Shown here in pieces: positions 1 through 12,831 of a stretch of DNA of 64,000 bases. The notes under the pieces are model-generated. The model did not search any database. It saw nothing but the letters and a program-made list of their open reading frames with translations, and had not been told where the DNA came from. Origin of the DNA: Diplosphaera chodatii (taxonomy: Eukaryota > Chlorophyta > Trebouxiophyceae > Prasiolales > Stichococcaceae); contig JAALGY010000017.1 in NCBI GenBank assembly GCA_032358165.1, positions 558,001 through 622,000 on the forward strand, in the 5' to 3' direction. The translations under genes and the position numbers were made by a program. How positions within the stretch are numbered: position 1 is the first letter of the stretch; every line of letters begins with the position of its first letter.

Positions 1-2661
1 AAATTCCCGCTGCCGTGTCGCAGCTGCAGCTGCTGCGCACGCTGCGGCTGCGGGGTCACCGGCACCTGAAGACTCTGCCTCCGGAGCTGTTCACACTGAC
101 CAGGTGAGGCTTACAGCAGTATCTATATAGAGCAGTATCTATATAGATTGCACACAGAGTAAAGGGCAGCGAGGTGTGTGCTCGTAGCACCCGCCAGGGT
201 GGGGTTGGCATGATACATTATTGGCACCCCTGGTTTATTGGCCCAGTCTTCAGACCGTGGTATGCATGATCACCACAGCCACCTGAAGTGACCTGCATAG
301 CTGCCTAGCGGTCAGGTTGCCACAGCAGCGGGGCTGGTGTGCTGCTACAGGGGCTGCAGGTTCTGACTGACACAGGTCCCAGCAAATCTATCTGCACATC
401 TCGTCAGACCGCCTTCCCGTGTGTGTCCAGCACACGTTACTGGCTGCTGCGCAGGCTGACGAAGCTCGACATCAGCGGCTCAACGATTCTCGAGCTGCCA
501 GAGGCCCTGGGGCAGCTGACGGGGCTACGGGAACTTCGCAGGCGCCCCGACTATCCACACGATTTAATGGCCTTGGTGTGCCCTTTCAAACCTGAGCTGC
601 AGATGGTCGATGCTGCAGCATGTCTGCTCTAGGAGCTGGTGCGAGCCGTGGTGGCCCTATATACAATTTTGGTGTCAAATGTCCGACCCGCATTGCAATG
701 CAGGACGACCTCATCGTGGATCGCTTGGCGCTGCTGCCGCTGCAGCGCCTGACATGCCTCCAGCTGCGCGAGCAGTCGTTGAACGTGAGCACAGCCGGTG
801 GCCAGCACCTGCTGCTGCCACCCACCCTGCTGCGTCTGGACCTGCGCGAAAGCATGTGAGTTTGCTTGCGCTGCTGGCTCGACATTGTGCAGATTCACTT
901 GGTCCCTGCGTGCGCCACTAGAGCGGCTTTCAGCTGCTGACTGCTGCCACGCCCTTGCAAACGGAAGCTGGCTGCTGGCCTCTGCACAGGAGTCCTGGCT
1001 GTAAGCCTGTTGAAAGTGTTAAAGGTTTACGCCCCAGAAACCTGCAATATGCTTCCGACACACTTCTGCTTGTGCTGCCATCACCGCATAACTGGCTTTT
1101 ACACAAGGCACATTGCAATCTGCAGGGGCTATGCGCTACAGTGCCGTGGTGTGTCGCACCTGCTGGCACGGCTCCAAAGGTCATCATATCCGGGGCTCGG
1201 TGGCAACTGACGAGCGTTGTGTGCACTGTCCATAGTGATGACGACTACTATGGCCTGCGCCTGCTGCCGTCGCAGCCGCTGCCGGCGCTGACGTACCTCG
1301 ACTTTGGGCGGGCCATGCCGCAGAAGGGGTTCATAGAGCTGGACATATCGATGCCAGAGGCGCTATCGACCATGACATCGCTGCGGGTGAGCACACTGGC
1401 TGGACACATGATGGTGCAAAGGGATAGCACAGGTCTCGTGATGGCAGCTCTCTACCCAATTTCAGCTCTCAGCTCATATAGCGATGGACTGAAGTGCTTT
1501 GCACAAGGCTGTGGCAAGCATTGCAGAGTGTACTGCGGTTGTCAACCCATGGGTACTGCCGGGACACCCATGGCTGCCCATCCTTGCCATCGGTCACCGC
1601 CAGAAATTGAGCAGCAGCGCTCCACCATGGGCGCGAATGCGTCCTCCCTATCAAGTAACCATGCACACTCAGACCCTAATCCTCCAGGTGCTCCTGCTGG
1701 ACGGCAACGACTTCCGGGACCTGGGCGAGGCGGTGAAGTCTCCAGGGTGGCTGGCCCACCTCACACGGCTGGACCTGTCCCACAACCGCTTCACCGCCGT
1801 GCCGGCTGCGCTGGCGGCGGCGTCGGCGCTGCGGCGGCTCCGCATGCAGGGGCAGGAGTTTGCCATGTGAGGCGCTGCGCTCTGCCATTCAACACCTCAG
1901 TCATCCGGCCTGCAGTGCGACTCTGGTAGCAGCTACCCTGCGTCATGCATGTTGACCATGTGCAGCAGTCAAACTGCTATCAAGGGGTCTGGCTCTGCCA
2001 GGCACACCTGGCGCATTCCTATGGCCATCATATGGGATACCAGTTGCATTGCCATGATGTGGCCTCTCTGATGCTGTTGCCAAACCCCGTTGTTGTGCTG
2101 CAGGGATGCTGGGTTCGATGCAAGGAGCCTTGTGGCGTTGCACGGCATATCGACCCTCGAGCTGCTGGATTTGGAGCTGGACGAGGGCACGAGATATGCA
2201 CTGGACTCGCCGCCAGCTCTCAAGCCGGGGGCGGCGGGCCAGGCGCTGCTGGCCGCCGTGGCAAGACTGCAGCAGCACAACCCCACCCTGCGGGTGCGTA
2301 CCCTTCGCTTCTGCGCTTCTCAGCCTAGCCATGGCAGTGTTGCTGGTGGTCCTGGCATTGCTGGCACTTCACGACACATGATGGTATGACCCAGCAATAC
2401 TGGGATTCGGCAGGTGTGTTTCATAGACTTGATGGGTTGCGCCAATGATTGTACGGTGTCACGCAGGTGAAGGTCGGCAGCCGCCCTGGCATGCCCCGCT
2501 TGCCCCGTGAAGTATCGGACACAGACGACGACTCGGAAGTCGCTGAAGCAGACTACAGGGAATACAAGGCATGGCAGGAAGCATTGGAGCAGTCACGGCG
2601 CGAGGGAGCCGACTCAGATGGGGAGGCGACAGGGAGCGAGGCTGAGGACTGGTCCGACTGA
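1..2661 (+). CDS. Leucine-rich-repeat protein, 3' part (5' end outside window)
   Basis: Exons seen at about 1-103, from 455, 704-855, 1235-1386, 1687-1866, 2104-2293 and 2467-2661, with consistent GT-AG junctions except after the second exon, whose donor is unclear. The exons encode successive leucine-rich repeats (for example LTKLDISGSTILELPEALG, then LTRLDLSHNRFTAVPAALAA), so the protein is probably a curved protein-binding scaffold of the plant intracellular Ras-group or disease-resistance-like LRR type. The last exon is quite different: a hydrophilic, acidic tail rich in Asp, Glu and Ser (SDTDDDSEVAEADYREYKAW) ending in a TGA. No kinase, NB-ARC or membrane segment is visible in the part present. 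The start lies upstream of base 1. The specific partner cannot be inferred. Confidence 0.8.
115..146. repeat. Two tandem copies of a 16-bp AT-rich unit
   Basis: The unit agcagtatctatatag is present twice head-to-tail (115-130 and 131-146) inside the first visible intron of the LRR gene. It looks like a local duplication. Confidence 0.85.
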
Positions 2662-3860
2662 CACGCTGCTGCTTCGGCCATACGGCAGCGCTTGTGGCAC
2701 ACGGATTGCTGACGTGGTTGCCATATCAGTCTGATAGGTTAGCTGTCTCCCAGCTCACGGCGCTGCTGTTGTGGGCAGGGGCCAATTTTGAGCAGCTGCG
2801 CTGGCAACATTAGGCTAGCTCTCACCGGCTGGCTGGCTGCATGGACACTGACATGCATGTCAATGAGACCATTGCATTGGGCTCAGTCGGCATCCAGAGA
2901 GCATACCCTCATCAGCATCAACCGAGCATTTTGAGCCACTGTGACCGTCGAACGAAAGGCTGCCCCCACTAGCGCTGCTGGACATGGTTGCTTGACCGCC
3001 ACCTGTGCCTACTGACCACATGCCCGCAGGACACGGCATGCCATGCCCAAAGCGAGCTTGACAGCCAGCTCGAGACCTCGAGTGCTCGACACTGTACTGC
3101 GGCTGCATGTTGGAAGTAGATTTGGTAAGGGCACTCTCCATTTGGCGGGTTTCCAGCTTTCCACTCGTAATCCGGTACGTGGATTCGCCTGTCGAAAGTG
3201 TACGAGCCAGGTCAGGCCAGCTGGACCAACGTAGCTTCATCGCAGCACATCGGTGAAAAAGCGTGTGAGTGCCCCAGATCCGCAATCGTCTGATGCGGTC
3301 CTTCGCACGGTCCAGAAGACCCTAGGCTAGGCAGTGACATAGTGACTGTTGCAGCTCTGCGATCGGCTTGCGGAGCGGCTGGCATCACAGAGTGGCGTGA
3401 ACGGCATAACGGGCGTCCCAAAACGGCGAGTTGGGTGAGTACTTTTGACCTGCGCCGTGCACCTCCGCAAGACACAGTACTACCTCGCAGCGCCGCTTTA
3501 GACACGGTAGGCATGAGTCAAAGACCGCTGTAACAGGCCCGCGGCCGGAATCTGGGTCTCCTGATAAGGCGGACGATCAGACCTGTTGGGTTTCTTGCGG
3601 GTGCGGTTTCGTCATGCCCTGAGTTCCAACTTCGTGCGCACACCGCCTAAACATACGGGTTTGCTCACACCCGTCTGCCGTGTGCCTCGTCTGCCTCAAG
3701 CCCAGGGCACAATGCATGCACGAGGCCGATCAAGCAACCTATACACGTGGGCTTGCGCTGGGATGGGTCGACCTTCAGGACGCCCCATGCTATGAGGTGG
3801 ATCAGCTCAAGAGCGGAATACAAACAGCAATGGATGGCGGATGCTGCCGGTTGCATGCAG
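2662..3860. other. Region without a confident gene (possible 5' exons of the ankyrin gene)
   Basis: Between the LRR stop codon and the first secure exon of the ankyrin gene I see only fragments. One plausible exon is 3355-3435, preceded by a ttgcag acceptor and followed by GTGAGT; it would read LCDRLAERLASQSGVNGITG then a basic PKRRVG. It could belong to the 5' part of the ankyrin gene, but no linking phase could be established. The rest looks like intergenic or intron sequence. Confidence 0.4.
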
Positions 3861-5900
3861 GGTGCTGACAGCGGTATGGTCCGGCCCAGCGAGAATGCGG
3901 CGGGCACTGACGCCGGTGTCCCGTTACTCTCGATTACGCCGCCTGGCGTGCTGACTCAGGTAGGGGGGTAACACAGCTTCATCTGCGCTTGTTTTTGTTG
4001 TGTTCACGCGGCTGCAGCCCGCGACATCAGCGGCGGAGCTACTGCAGCGCAGGTTACTGTGCGGCCCATTTTTGATTACTCACCGTCCCTGAACAGAAGC
4101 CCGACGTCAGCGTGTTTGTTACTTCCGCAGAGCGGCTGTGCGAGTGCGGAGGAGATGCGGCAGAGGCAGCATGCCTTCGATAGCAGCCACTGGGTCACCC
4201 GCTTCGCCTGCGCGCCACCCCGCCTAGGGCCTCACCAGGTACGCCCCGAGTGCAGCCAGACCCCGAGTGCGCGCCCCTGACGTCCTGCGGCTGAGTGCTA
4301 CACAGCCTGTGTTGACTGCTACACAGCCCCAAGCTGGCAGTCCGCGCGCTCATGCGGCATGCGTGCCATCCGGATGGTTGAAGTAGCCCTGATGAAGGCG
4401 TTAATGTGCACGCATGCATGCATGCATTCATTGCAGCATGCAGCATCAGGTTGCAAACGGCCTGATTTCTGCGCTCCTGTTAACGCGCAGGCGTCCGGGG
4501 GTCCGGCGGCGGCCGCAGATGCAGATGTGCATGCGGCGCGATGCGATGCCATGAGCTCCCCGGCAACCCCCACTGTTCAGCCGGCGACGCCGCTGCGGCG
4601 GGTGTCTTCCCTGACCTCCTCGCCGCCGATGCACCCAGCCCTGCTGCGCGCCCAATTCCTATCATCAGGCCCAGCAGCTGCCCCTAAGGCGGGCGCCGCT
4701 TGCCAGGCGCCGCTTGGCAGTTTGGCACCATCTCCGCCAATGGCATGTGGAGCAGCGCCTGTAATACTGCCAGCTGCACAGCAGCCACACCGGTTTGAAG
4801 GCACACCGGCAGCGTCGGCGATCCTGATGGGCCCCGGAGCGGCACATGCGGTGGCTGCTGTGCCAGGCACCCAGATCAGCAATGGTGCTGCCCCGACTCA
4901 CAGCCCGGCAACAGGCGCAGCTGCAGCACCAGCAGCAACGCTGCCGCCAGCAGCACATCCGGCGCAGCTGCACAGTCCAACAGGTGCGGCGTTCACGCTG
5001 CCGCAGCAGCTCGAGGAGCTCATGCACGCGCCGCCGCCACCGGAGCGGGGCTCGGCAGAGGAGTGGCCCGGTATCGAGCCGGCGGCGCTGATCCGGTCAG
5101 CGTGCAGTGGCCCGCAGCCGCTGCTGGTGGTGTTGGCCGACTCCCAGTTTGGGCAGGTGAGCAACCCCATCCTATCACACATTGACAACCATGTTGGGGG
5201 TGCAGCTGGATTTGGAAGGTCATGTAGTGCTGGGACAGGCTGTAACCTATCCAGTAGTCCCATGTTACTAGGCACAACAGATTTCTCACGGCCAGCTGCG
5301 ACACCAACGACTGCACGAGAGGACGAAGTGTATTGCTGTGCAATCATGTAACAGTGCATTGTAGGATCTTTTGCGTGCCGATCAAGATGATCGCTGAGAA
5401 GGTCAAGGACACTCACGTGAAGCGGGGTCCGAGTATATTCGGCTCATTTGTACTATGGGTAGTGGTCCCCAACAGATTTGCCTGTACTGGGCACCAGTGC
5501 CCCTCAAGCCGCGTGCACCACAGTCTCGTGCCGATGCCCTCGTCGGCATGCTTTGATCGGCAATGGCACACTGGCTTGTGATGCCATGCAGGTCATGCAT
5601 GCCTGTGCACTTCGTGCCCACACATGCCAGGCTGGCAGGGTGTGCATGATCACTGGTTGACCTAAGTTCCTGTCTTAACTACGAATGCTGAGCAGGAGAC
5701 TGATCACGAACCTGTGATCTTCACGATCAAACTTTGTGTGAACCCTGTGGTCACACCTGCTTGCAGGTGCGCAGCATCAGCTGCGAGGGCTGCATACAGG
5801 TGGCACCCAGCCCCGCCTGGCTGGCATCGCGGGGCACAGCTTACTCCCAGCCGACAGCACATCCGCCACAAGCCACGATCGCTGAGGCGCAGTCGGCCCC

Positions 5901-5933
<33 letters not shown>

Positions 5934-8149
5934 CCTCGGTGCCAAGCGCAAGCTGAGCACAGGATCAGCCGCCGCCACAGATGTCCCTGCAGCTCCAAAG
6001 CCGCCCGTCGATATGGACCTGCAGTGGCAGGCAGCAGGTGCCACTTCATTCGGTTGCTCTGACCATCTGCCCGACATGATGCATGCATGCAATGCGGGAT
6101 CTGATCATCAGGCGCCAGGGTGGACGCACTGCATGACATCTGAGTGGGCCAGCTTGCCTGCAGCCGCACATGTGCGTCCTGCCGGTCCACCGCACCGCCT
6201 GACGCGGTGCCTGGTGCCACCGGCAGAGAGCCCTGCGGCCGCCGGCAAGGGGGTGCGCGACACGCGCATCAGGGACCCGAGCGGCTGGCACCGCGCCGTG
6301 GCAGCGGACTGCGTGTCGCAGGACGCGGACATCCGCACCGCAGCGCAGGCGCTGGAGAGGACGCTGACCGAGGAGTGCGTCTCTGAACTCCTTCCCTGTG
6401 ACGACTGACGCTCCAAAGGAGCTCTCGTGCTCTCGAATGTACATTTTCAGAACATTATGTGCATGCATTTCCAGAACATTATGTGCGTGAGCTGGCAGCA
6501 GCAGCAGGCAAACTGTGCAGACACCATCCTCCGGCTGGCTGCCCTGCCGCCTGACACCTGCGTGTATGACCCCCCTCACTCGGTGTGAGGGAGTCCCTCA
6601 TACCTCGCAGGCTGGGGCACCGGCTGCGGGTGCTGTGCGGCCGGCTGCACCTGGGTGCGGTGGCCGCGGTGCTGGGGGCGGGCGCCGACGTGCACGCCCG
6701 CGACGGCCGTGGCCGCACCGCCGTGCACTCGCTGGCGGCGGCGCAGTGCTCCGCGGCCGCAGCCCCAACCGCCGCCGCCATCCTGCGGCTGCTGCTTCGG
6801 CGCGGGGCACAGGTGGGCGCGCCACGCTGGTTGCCCTTGTCTCCTGCCCCTGGCTTGTCCACCTCGTGCATGGACACCTCAGTGAGGGGTGCAGCAGCAG
6901 CCGTTGAGCAGATGTATCTGCGAACAAGCAGTGCCGGATTGTTGCACACCTGACATCTGCACAGCTTGTGAGACCTGCGTGGGCACTAAGGCCAGGCCTG
7001 TACCAGCGGGCGCTCCTGGCACCTGCCAACGGGCAGCCAGAGCATGTGGCTCTGCCAATATGACATATGCCAGTCCAACACGGTGTAAACCACTGTATAA
7101 CAAAAGCCTGCTCTTTCACGTGCAGCTGTGGGCGCACGACCACAGCGGCGCGACTCCATTGCACGTCGCCGCCAGCCGCCCGATGATGGAGGTGCTGCTG
7201 GCTGCGGCGCAGCAGCAGATCAACGCCAGCTCAGGTGGGCCACTCACATGCAGCCGCCAGAATCAGGTCCCAAGCTCAGCAGTCACCCATGCAAGTCGCA
7301 CAACTAGCCTGCAGCATCGCACCGCCAGTCTCGCCTGCTGATGGCTGCTTGCACGTGGGAGACACTGGCACAACAGCGGACGATACGTGTTTGCACAGTT
7401 CTTCCGCACCACGGAGCGGCACAGCGGTGGCAGTTTCGTGTGCAGGCGTGCACAGATTGATGGGGGAGACGCCTGCAGAGGCGCTTATGCACGCTGCCAG
7501 CCAGGGTGCTGCCGGCCGTCCTGGTTTTGGCGGCAGTGGCAGCGATGCGTGGGAGCTAAGCGCAGCGCAGAACCTTGTGACCATCTCCGCACCAGTGGTC
7601 GCCGACTGCAGCGTGCGGGGCCCGCATGCCAGGCGCAGCCCCCCTGCAGCAGTACAGGGCATGCTGACAACCACATCCGCACCGTTAGGGCGCTCCCCCA
7701 TGATGCCTCGGATGCCTGTTGCCAGCAGCGGCCCTGGGGCGGCACAGGGTGGTCTGGTGACGGTTTCGGCGCCGGGCGTGTGCTCGGTGCACCTGCGCAT
7801 GCCACAGCAGGCTTTCGCAGACGCCGCCATTGCAGCCAAAAGCTTCCGCAACCCCACCTGGTGAGCCCCTGTCATCTCGTGGACTGCTGGCGGATCATCA
7901 GCACTGCCGCATCATGGCCCATTTCAACAGGTGACACATCGTGTGCTTCAACCGCATACATGAATGCCAATTTGCTGGACTATCTTGCTCCGCAGGCCAC
8001 TGTCAATCCCACAAGTCAGCACACTTCCCAGCAACATCGTAGCTGACGCCGCCAGCAGGCCAGTCGCCATGTCGGTTTCGCCGCCAGCCACACCTGCAGC
8101 CGCTGCTCTGGCTGCAGTCCGCCGCATCAGCCACGAGCCGCTGCCCTGA
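3861..8149 (+). CDS. Ankyrin-repeat protein with long low-complexity middle (5' end unresolved)
   Basis: Exons at about 3861-3959, 4131-4238, 4491-5156, 5767-6373, 6611-6812, 7126-7234, about 7330-7860 and 7996-8149 (stop TGA). The first junctions are all phase 0, which supports the chain. The middle is Ala/Pro/Ser-rich, with a run of ten Gln codons at 5902-5931 followed by a basic stretch (GAKRKLS). Exons at 6611 and 7126 form ankyrin repeats (LGAVAAVLGAGADVHARDGR; then HDHSGATPLHVAASRP). The segment VRSISCEGCIQVAPSPAWL before the repeats, together with the TPLHVAAS ankyrin, recalls the C-terminal half of large plant and algal SBP-box (SPL/CRR1-type) regulators, but no SBP zinc-binding domain was found in the window. 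The function is therefore unassigned. The start may lie upstream, in 2.7-3.9 kb. Confidence 0.65.
5902..5931 (+). repeat. (CAG)10 microsatellite coding for polyglutamine
   Basis: Ten uninterrupted CAG codons, then CAC, in frame within an exon of the ankyrin-repeat gene. Pure codon repetition makes length variation between strains likely. Confidence 0.9.
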
Positions 8150-9750
8150 AACGCCAGCATGCTGCTGACGTGGCGTCCCTCACAGCTGCCGCATAATCTC
8201 TCTGCAGCTGGAAGCTCTTGATAGTGGGCTGGATGCAGCCGGCTGCTATGCTCAGCGCACCGAGGATGATTACGCAAGAAGAACAGCCAGTCAGGGACTC
8301 ACAGAACACTTAAGCATTGGCACCAACCAAGAGCTGCAAGGACACGGTGCAGCCAATATGCCCCGTAACATGGAGGCAGCACTGCACGTCTCCGGCAATG
8401 CAGAAGTCCTCTACAGAACACCCGTGGGCCGACGGCAAATGCTGGGAATCTTCACGACGAACCATGAGCGCATTCCAGTGGGTAGCACCTGGGTTTGGTG
8501 GGATCTGGCCACACGGCTTAGCATGACACCAACAGTCCCGCCAGTGTCAGGGGTCGTGAGCCAGGCACAAGTGGTCATTGCGTGGGTTTGAGCTTTGCAA
8601 CCCCCAGTGCAGCTTCTGCTGCTCTGCAAGCCTGCTGTCGACCTGCAAAGGCTTGTGGGCACATAAGTGTGCAAGCAGTCAGGGGTCATGGTATGTTTCA
8701 GGGTGGCTTCGCCTAGGGTGTACGTGCAGTCAGCAGGTGTGACCGGGGTCCGTCTGTCGGTGTCTGTGCCAGCAGAGATAACTACCTGAGTTGTCAGCAT
8801 TTGCGGCGGCACTCGCCTGTCCGCGCACGGTGCCAAGGTGCTCTTTGGCATACGTGCTTGGTTTCTGCCTGCGCATTGATTTCTGCCTGGCGGCAGTTGC
8901 GGGACAGCACCTGTGTGCGTGCCCCCTGTCGGCCAGCCACTCGATTGTTGCTGGGTATCACTAGCTTTCAGTTGACGAGTGTGCGACTATGTGTTGTTAT
9001 TGTGTGTGAGCATCTTTGATCAGGTAGCGAGATCTTGGTCATGTACGTGATCACAGAGTACTCGTATGCATCTACATGCATGTTCATGTTACTATCAGCT
9101 TCTTGACTGCTAATTTGCAGGAGTACATCATGCTGTGTAACATGGTGTCGGTCGCATACTCAAGGCACATCCCCGCCGATCTCAAACTCGGCACTGGAAG
9201 GAGCCGCCTATACAGTATGCTGCTGCGTGACCATAGCATAGATGGGCACCATCAGGACTTGCTCCAGTTGGGTGCCCATCACAGTCATGGTTGGGACGGA
9301 TGCTGCGCCGACTATATTACGGCATTTATCTGGAGTCGGTTTGTGCACGACGGCTGTTGGTGGTTGCCAGCGGTGTGCAAGATCTCCTATGCTAAATGCG
9401 GTGCTTTTGGTGCTACTGTAGATCAGTACAGCATCAGTCGGGTTGCACGCCGTCTCATACTGGTAGGTGGACGCTGAAGGTGCGCCTGCCGACTGCTGTG
9501 GTGCTCGAGACTTGTGCTTGCACCCGCAACAGAAACCCCTGGGGCAACTTCCAAGATCTTCGACCGGACGATTGCCAGTGGCAGCGTGTTTGGAAATGAG
9601 TCAGACCCACCCTGCAGCACGGCATGCCAGCTTCTGCCCTGCGCACTTCAAAATACGCACACTCGCACAGTCACCAATCTGTCACGCAGCTGTCGATCCC
9701 CATCAAGTGCAATAGTGTTGGCTTTACCCGTCCTGCGAAACCTCGCAGCC
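8150..9750. other. Intergenic stretch, no supported gene
   Basis: 1.6 kb between the ankyrin gene and the CBS gene. A 77-codon ATG frame at 8358-8591 and a longer frame near 9076-9477 have no recognisable domain, no signal peptide and no coding-like neighbours. The only structural item is a 10-bp inverted repeat at 9241-9280. Confidence 0.5.
9241..9280. repeat. Perfect 10-bp inverted repeat (hairpin) with 20-nt loop
   Basis: The arm gatgggcacc (9241-9250) is matched exactly by ggtgcccatc (9271-9280). It lies about 470 bases upstream of the CBS gene start codon, so it could be a protein-binding palindrome or an RNA hairpin in the 5' leader. Confidence 0.6.
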
Positions 9751-12700
9751 ATGGCTCAGTCGCAGCAGGCCTCGCCTGTAAGGTCTTTACTGATGAACAC
9801 CCGCATCAATGTGCTGCTGCAGCAGCGGGGCGTGATCATCGTGCCGCAAGAGAGCACAGTAGAACAGGCACTGCAGGTGAGCATACTCTACTGCTGGAAG
9901 CCATGAGGTTGCTCGCTTGACCACACTCGTGCCCAGGCCAGGGCCACCAGCCCAGCCTGCAATGCAAACGTGCTGCACAGAGGACAGCTGCACGCACTTA
10001 ATGCCTTTCCTGACGTGAGGCACGCCTACATGATGCATTTGCAGCGCTCGCGCCTATGTTGTATCAGTCGGGCCGAAGTGGCTTCCATGCATGCGGCTAG
10101 GTTCTCGCGGAACACCGCATCCTGTCGGCGCCGGTGGTCGGCGAAGGGGAGGTGCTGGGCTTCGTGGACATCCGCGACATCCTGGCAGCCTTTCTCAGAG
10201 GTGCAGAGGCCTTTCGTACTCCTGCCACGTTCATTGCTTCCTCATGCAGACGCCCACAACCCGCAACTTCCACATGGTCGGGATGGCAAATCCAGCGCAG
10301 CCACGACCCCTGCCGTCTGCACGTGCAGATGTGGACACGGACGCGCTTAAGGCGGCCAAAATGCTGGCCAAGATGCGGATGCTGGAAGAAGGCGGCTCGG
10401 CCTTTGCGCGCAAGTCGCTGCGGGAGCTCGGGGACCACGGCAGCGACGGTCAGTTCCCCCATATGCTACACACCACGCAGCGTTGTCACAGCAGTCAATC
10501 AAATCTAAGGACTCGTTGACTCACAGTTGGCTACCCTTAGCAGGTGCATCTACGGTGCTCTTTGCATGTGTGATGTGTGGATGACGGGGTTGTGCGATGC
10601 AGGCGGCTTCCTGCACGCGGGCCGCCTGAAGACGCTCAGCCTGCTGGAGCTGGTGTACGACGGCTTCCTTGCGCCCCAGTCATCCAGCAAGTAAGGAGCT
10701 CAATGGGAGCAGGCATCCGTGACGCAGTTAGCAAGCAGATGCTCCTGCTACAGCGCACCTGCAACTTGCTCTGATGAAGCGCCACCTAGAGTGTTCACCC
10801 CCGCCATGTGCTGATCAGAGCGTCCCTCCAGAAAACATAGCGTTCCGGGTTTTGCTTGCGCAGGAGCCTGCATCAATCTGGGCGGTCGTCCAAGATCGTG
10901 CACAGGCTGGCGGTCTTTGACAAGACAGGCGATGTGCAGCACATCCTCTCGCAGTCAGATGTCATCAGGTGACCGTGGCTGTGAAGGTGTGTCTCATGCT
11001 CACCATCAGATGCATCGCAACATTGTTCGTAAGCCTCGCAATGCGGGCAGTAGCATCGTGTCTGGCACGCCTGAGCTGCAAGACTTCCCACACGCCACAG
11101 GTGTGGAGGTGCTTGGTGCATGCATTACATGAGCGCATGGCAGTACGTGTGCCACCACTAGGGATGAACTCCTTGCAGGTATCTGGCAGGCCGCACAGGC
11201 GAGCTGGGGCCGCTGGCGGACAGGACAGTGGACAGCCTGGGCTGGGCCAAGCGCAAGGTGTGGCATTACCACTGATTGATAAGCAAAGTAGCCGACAACT
11301 GCAGTACCCTGCGCTTAGTATCGCCGTGGCAGGGCTACAAAGGGCCCACAGCGGTGTTTCGGCACCTGACAGCGTGAAGAAGGGCTGCGTGCTGTGGGTG
11401 TGTGGTACCCGCAGCGGCACACAGCATCCTGGTGCTTACAGAGGGGTGCGATGCGCAGGTGCTCAGCACGGCGCCAGACGTGTCGGCCTTCGAGGCCATG
11501 GTGAGCATGTCGGCCAGCGGCATCTCGGCGCTGGCGGTGGTCTCCGACAGCGGCCGCCTGATCGGCAACTTCAGCACCAGCGAGCTGCGCACCATCATGG
11601 CGGACCACTTCGGCTCGATGGTGGGGCGAAAAATCACACCTAGGCCGATGTTCCACCTTCTCACTGCGGGACCACTCAGCGGCCACCGGCTTGGCACCCT
11701 CCTCTGAAGCGGAGACTATCGCCGGATGCGCGGCGCTTGGCGGCAGCACACAGTGTGATCAACGTGCCTCTCTGTCAGCCACATCATCAGGTGATCATGT
11801 GGTTACAGCATGCGCAATGTGTGCAGTCGTGTCTGCACTGCAGGCGCTGCCCGTGGGCGAGTTCCTTGCCCTGGAGCACGGCACCGAGTACGCCGGCTAT
11901 GTGGCGCACGCAGAGGCCGACTCGCCCTCGCACATCGAGAGCAGCGCAGGTGAGGGCTCCAGGCTGTACCTCGTGGTGCCCCGCCCGTCACCGATGTCCA
12001 CACCGCTTGCTATCGATTTGCTGAGAACGTCAACAGAATGGCCGTGGCATTGCATGCGGCGAGTGTGCTGACAGTCCACCTGCATTCCCCTGTTGCGCCA
12101 CCCTGGCATGTGGGATCACTCCCGGCATATGTTGATTGCTACGCCAACCAGCCGGTGTGGTACTCAGGCGCGCAGTGGGCGCGGGACCGGCAGCAGCGCG
12201 GCCCGGCGCCGGGGCAGGAGGTGGGCCAGCAGATCATCTGCTGCACGCCGGAGACGCCCTTCCGAGGTGCGAGCGCAGCGCCGCTGAGCATGCTATGCAG
12301 TGCACCAGCAGACGGCAGTGGCTCAGCTCCAGTGGCTGCGCCTATGCACGCGAGCAGCGCATACGTTTGTGTGCTGCTGTAGTGGAAGACCTGATGTAAC
12401 CTTGTTGTGTATGCTGCTGCAGAGGTGCTCAGCCTGCTGGCGACCCACAAGCTGCACCGGCTGTATGTGGTAGATGATGCAGTGGCGCCCATCGGCCTCA
12501 TCACCCTCACAGACGTCCTGAAGCTGCTGTGCATTGAGGTGTGCGCCACCCGTGCATGAGGTGCAATATCCTGCAGCAACTGCTGGTGGTGTGGCAAGTT
12601 TTTTTGGGAAACAAAACCCAGTATGTGCCTGCGGCATGGCAGCAGTTCTGTACAAGCGCATTAGTGTGAAGGACGAGTTCCGATGTCTTGATGCAGGCGG

Positions 12701-12831
12701 GCATTGACGAGGGCAACGTGATTGACCTGTCCAAATCCCCGCGGGGTGGCAGCCCTAGGTCCAGCAGGCCCAGGGGTGGCAGCCCGCTGGGCGGCAGCCC
12801 ACAGGGAGGCAGCCCTGAGGCGGCTTCATGA
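9751..12831 (+). CDS. Multi-CBS-domain protein (AMPK-gamma / Sds23-like)
   Basis: About twelve exons: 9751-9876, 10101-10200, 10250-10448, 10603-10690, 10864-10968, 11179-11257, 11459-11620, 11844-11949, 12152-12260, 12423-12538 and 12697-12831. The start is MAQSQQASPVRSLL. Four CBS-like units are visible: RGVIIVPQESTVEQAL joined to VGEGEVLGFVDIRDILAAFL; LAVFDKTGDVQHILSQSDVI; SGISALAVVSDSGRLIGNFS; and LHRLYVVDDAVAPIGLITLT. Paired CBS units (Bateman modules) bind adenine nucleotides or related ligands, and in the AMPK/SnRK1 gamma and Sds23 families they regulate kinase or phosphatase complexes; that role here is inference. The C-terminus is a GGSP-repeat tail. The exon 2 to exon 3 phase does not match with the obvious GT donor at 10201, so one boundary is wrong, non-canonical or affected by a base error. 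Confidence 0.85.

Noticed and set aside
2662..4238. An SBP-box zinc domain for the ankyrin gene
   Set aside because: No QRFCQQC-like or RSCR-like segment was found in any frame here, so the regulator idea is kept only as a hypothesis.
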